7,028 bases of DNA from an uncultured Micrococcales bacterium (GTDB lineage Bacteria; Actinomycetota; Actinomycetes; Actinomycetales; Microbacteriaceae): the NCBI GenBank assembly GCA_913056225.1, contig CAJXMQ010000051.1, forward strand, positions 1-7,028. The letters run 5' to 3'. A model generated the notes under the pieces. It had not been told where the DNA came from. It made no database searches and saw only the letters and a program-made list of their open reading frames with translations. The position numbers were made by a program, and so were the translations under genes. Of the stretch, positions 5,546-7,028 are shown piece by piece (the stretch's first letter is position 1; each line of letters opens with the position of its first letter).

Positions 5546-5585
5546 AAATCCACCCCATAAGCGTTCTTATGGGGTGGATTTTTTT
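5546..5585 (+). terminator. Strong Rho-independent terminator after the dehydrogenase
   Basis: A perfect 16-bp inverted repeat (AAATCCACCCCATAAG at 5546-5561, its complement at 5566-5581) with a CGTT tetraloop is followed by a run of seven T (5579-5585). It begins 12 bases after the dehydrogenase stop. It insulates the dehydrogenase from the NTF2-like gene, which therefore needs its own promoter. Confidence 0.95.
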
Positions 5586-5593
5586 ATTCTGGC

Positions 5594-5599
5594 TAAGCT
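5594..5599 (+). promoter_or_regulatory. Candidate leaderless -10 box (TAAGCT) for the NTF2-like gene
   Basis: TAAGCT fits TANNNT and is followed by 6 bases (TTGGTC) and ATG 5606. There is no Shine-Dalgarno sequence. A promoter is required here because the dehydrogenase terminator ends 9 bases upstream. A -35 would lie inside the terminator hairpin, where no consensus is seen. Confidence 0.45.
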
Positions 5600-5605
5600 T
5601 TGGTC

Positions 5606-6001
5606 ATGACTGATTATTCAAAAGTTTCAATTAAGGACCCAGCAATAATTCGATTGCTGGAGGATTATTTCGATGTCCTGCACTTCCAAGACATGGAGTT
5701 GTTTGACAAGGTCTTTCACAAGGAATCGATTTTGTATTCAGCACAGGGCGGAGAACTATCAATTCGTCCCTATGACGTTTATAGAGAAGCGGTTGCTAAT
5801 CGTCAATCACCTTCCGAGCTAGGCAACAACCGAGCCGATGTGGTTTTGATGTTTGACCAAATCTCAGAGACCTTGGCTGTTGTTAAGCCGCAACTAGAAA
5901 TGTTCGGTGGGGTTATGCAGGATTATCTGAACATTGTGTTTTTGGACAACCAGTGGTGGGTAATGGCGAAGATGTGGGAAAAGGTTGGGGAGAGCAACTA
6001 A
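5606..6001 (+). CDS. NTF2-like / lumazine-binding-like (PF12893-type) protein
   Basis: This is a 131-residue cytoplasmic protein with no signal peptide or membrane segment. The N-terminal helix pair and the DxxLFDKVFH pattern (IIRLLEDYFDVLHFQDMELFDKVFHKESIL, about 14-43), a central strand region, and the C-terminal MQDYLNIVFLDNQWWVMAKMWEKV are the hallmarks of the NTF2-like cone fold. They fit best the putative lumazine-binding subgroup, whose members end in DYL..L...W.I..K. Such proteins may be small enzymes, ligand binders or unknowns; nothing here fixes a ligand. The ATG is chosen over TTG 5600 because an initiator-spaced TAAGCT lies 6 bases upstream and no ribosome binding site supports either start. 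It shares strand with the dehydrogenase but lies beyond its terminator. Its stop overlaps the convergent TRIC gene by 4 bases. Confidence 0.8.
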   Translation: MTDYSKVSIKDPAIIRLLEDYFDVLHFQDMELFDKVFHKESILYSAQGGELSIRPYDVYREAVANRQSPSELGNNRADVVLMFDQISETLAVVKPQLEMFGGVMQDYLNIVFLDNQWWVMAKMWEKVGESN

Positions 6002-6621
6002 GCAATCGGGGGAAGCTTCCAGCCTCTAATCATTGAAAGCATTCTGCCCATTGTCACCAACAGTGCAGCCAGCACAGCAGCCCAGGCTAGTGGCATTCCC
6101 ATAGAACCAAAAAGTGAGATGCTTAGTCCTCCGCCAAGAGCAATCACCAGATAGAACTCATGATCGACAATTGCTTGCGGCAAGCGGTTAATCAAAAGGT
6201 CTCTGATGATTCCACCGACTCCTGCGGTGACAACACCGATTAGAGCTGCAACCAAAACACTCTCCCCACTTTCAAGGGCAATCAGTGTTCCGTTAGCACT
6301 GAACGCACCAAGACCAACTGCATCTGGCCACCTCACGGTCTTTTCAGTGATCTCAATAAATCTTGAGCGCAAAATAAACGGTGCCAAAATAGCAATGCCG
6401 ATTAGCAACCACAGCCAAAACTCATTTTCTACCCAGAAAAATGGTCTACGGTCGAGCAGCAGGTCCCTAACCGTTCCACCGCCAAAGGCTGTCACGAAAG
6501 CTAGAAAGCCAATCCCAAACAGATCGGCTCCCTTCCTCACCCCTTCGACCATTCCAGTCAGAGCAAAAGCTAAAACACCAATAACATCAAGGATTAGTAA
6601 AACGTTGGTTGCAAGATTCAT
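5998..6621 (-). CDS. TRIC-type cation channel / glycine-transporter-domain membrane protein (UPF0126)
   Basis: The 207-residue integral membrane protein has about seven hydrophobic segments, the usual length for the bacterial UPF0126/YadS-YicG family (PF03458 repeat, related to eukaryotic TRIC channels). The internal duplication is plain: FGGGTVRDLLLDRRPFFW (46-63) and GVGGIIRDLLINRLPQAI (134-151), each a Gly-rich helix kink followed by the conserved Arg-Asp. Family members form trimers that conduct monovalent cations, and some have been linked to glycine uptake; which applies here is unknown. The ATG at 6621 has no ribosome binding site but a TAGATT box ends 7 bases upstream, so it may be leaderless, or partly read through from the paralogue 64 bp upstream. 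The stop overlaps the stop of the convergent NTF2-like gene. Confidence 0.92.
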   Translation of the reverse strand: MNLATNVLLILDVIGVLAFALTGMVEGVRKGADLFGIGFLAFVTAFGGGTVRDLLLDRRPFFWVENEFWLWLLIGIAILAPFILRSRFIEITEKTVRWPDAVGLGAFSANGTLIALESGESVLVAALIGVVTAGVGGIIRDLLINRLPQAIVDHEFYLVIALGGGLSISLFGSMGMPLAWAAVLAALLVTMGRMLSMIRGWKLPPIA

Positions 6622-6624
6622 GCA

Positions 6625-6637
6625 GGCTAATCTAGCC
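6625..6637. repeat. Short inverted repeat GGCTA-ATC-TAGCC before the TRIC gene
   Basis: A 5-bp dyad with a 3-base loop lies 4-16 bases before the ATG at 6621 and covers the TAGATT box. It is short enough to be chance. If real it could be an operator overlapping the promoter. Confidence 0.2.
6629..6634 (-). promoter_or_regulatory. Candidate leaderless -10 box (TAGATT) for the TRIC gene
   Basis: TAGATT fits TANNNT and is followed by 7 bases and the ATG at 6621. There is no Shine-Dalgarno sequence and no clear -35. Confidence 0.4.
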
Positions 6638-6685
6638 CCGGAATCAAGGAATCAGACCTTAGCTCTGGGTCTGCCGAGCAATCAG

Positions 6686-7028
6686 TTATTCAGGCAAAGA
6701 GTTGTGATTTTGAATCGCTGGTAATCGCCACTCAGCCAAAATAACTGCGGCTCTCACAATGAAAATAAATACTGTTGTCACAATCGCTGCTTCAACTTTT
6801 GGAGTCCCCAGGGTTATCAGGGCTCCAATCAAAAGACCGCCCAGCAAAGAGATTAACAAATAGGGCTCATGATCGATGATCACCAAAGGTGTTCTGTTCA
6901 AAAGCAAGTCCCTGATGATTCCACCGACTGCTGCAGTGACAACACCCATCAAGGCGGAGACCAGAATTGTCTCGCCCATCTCCAAGGCCAATAAAGTGCC
7001 ATTCGCACTCCACGCACCAAGACCTATT
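6686..7028 (-). CDS. Second TRIC-type channel paralogue, C-terminal part (runs off right edge)
   Basis: At least 113 residues are visible in the frame ending at TAA 6688-6686; the N-terminal half lies beyond the window. The visible part begins IGLGAWSANGTLLALEMGE and continues through the second repeat motif AVGGIIRDLLLNRTPLVIIDHEPYLL to hydrophobic C-terminal helices. It aligns without gaps over the start with residues from about Val102 of the downstream TRIC protein, so the two are tandem paralogues. Internal TTG or ATG codons (around 6991 and 6979) are not real starts because the conserved family sequence extends upstream to the edge. The function is as for its neighbour: a trimeric membrane channel or transporter, substrate unknown. 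The two may be co-transcribed (64-bp gap, no terminator seen), and mixed trimers are possible. Confidence 0.9.
   Translation of the reverse strand, partial: IGLGAWSANGTLLALEMGETILVSALMGVVTAAVGGIIRDLLLNRTPLVIIDHEPYLLISLLGGLLIGALITLGTPKVEAAIVTTVFIFIVRAAVILAEWRLPAIQNHNSLPE

Noticed and set aside
4730..6001. Dehydrogenase and NTF2-like genes as one operon
   Set aside because: A 16-bp perfect hairpin with seven T lies between them, and a separate promoter-like box precedes the second gene.
6206..6724. A 172-residue plus-strand open frame opposite the TRIC genes
   Set aside because: It is antisense to a well-recognised membrane protein, is rich in Pro/Ser/Thr/Lys as mirror frames of hydrophobic genes are, and has no family resemblance.

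Overview
The window looks like ordinary chromosomal DNA from a small-genome, moderate-GC actinobacterium. My best guess is the freshwater Luna lineage of Microbacteriaceae (Rhodoluna / Candidatus Aquiluna type). The pointers are an actinobacterial-style tRNA-Arg(ACG), gene starts with a TANNNT box 6-7 bases upstream (leaderless-type), GTG/TTG starts, tight packing, and a large secreted beta-helix/InlB-repeat protein whose C-terminal domain I associate from memory with that lineage. This placement is inference, not a database result.

Layout. Positions 1-355 (minus) hold the N-terminal third of an alpha/beta hydrolase. It is divergent from a small secreted or membrane-anchored DUF2459-like protein (434-1015, plus). 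That gene converges on a tRNA-Arg(ACG) gene (1054-1126, minus), whose Rho-independent terminator has its U-tract encoded opposite the end of the DUF2459-like gene. Upstream of the tRNA, on the same strand, are a mazEF toxin-antitoxin operon (1188-1762) and a 2.6-kb gene for an 876-residue secreted repeat protein (1896-4526). A 200-bp divergent control region with two inverted repeats follows. On the plus strand come an NAD-type short-chain dehydrogenase (4730-5533), a very strong terminator (5546-5585) and an NTF2-like protein (5606-6001). The NTF2-like gene overlaps tail-to-tail with the second of two tandem TRIC-type channel or glycine-transporter-family genes (5998-6621 and 6686 to the right edge, minus).

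How the parts relate. The only clearly co-functional pairs are mazE/mazF (translationally coupled antitoxin and toxin) and the two TRIC paralogues. The dehydrogenase and NTF2-like genes are neighbours but are separated by a strong terminator and appear to have separate promoters. I see no CRISPR array, insertion sequence, prophage or anti-phage island, and no clearly new multi-gene system. The most interesting points are the repeated leaderless-promoter geometry, the architecture and C-terminal domain of the large secreted protein, the mazEF module between that gene and a tRNA, a Ser where a conserved Cys is expected in the DUF2459-like protein, and the tandem TRIC duplication.
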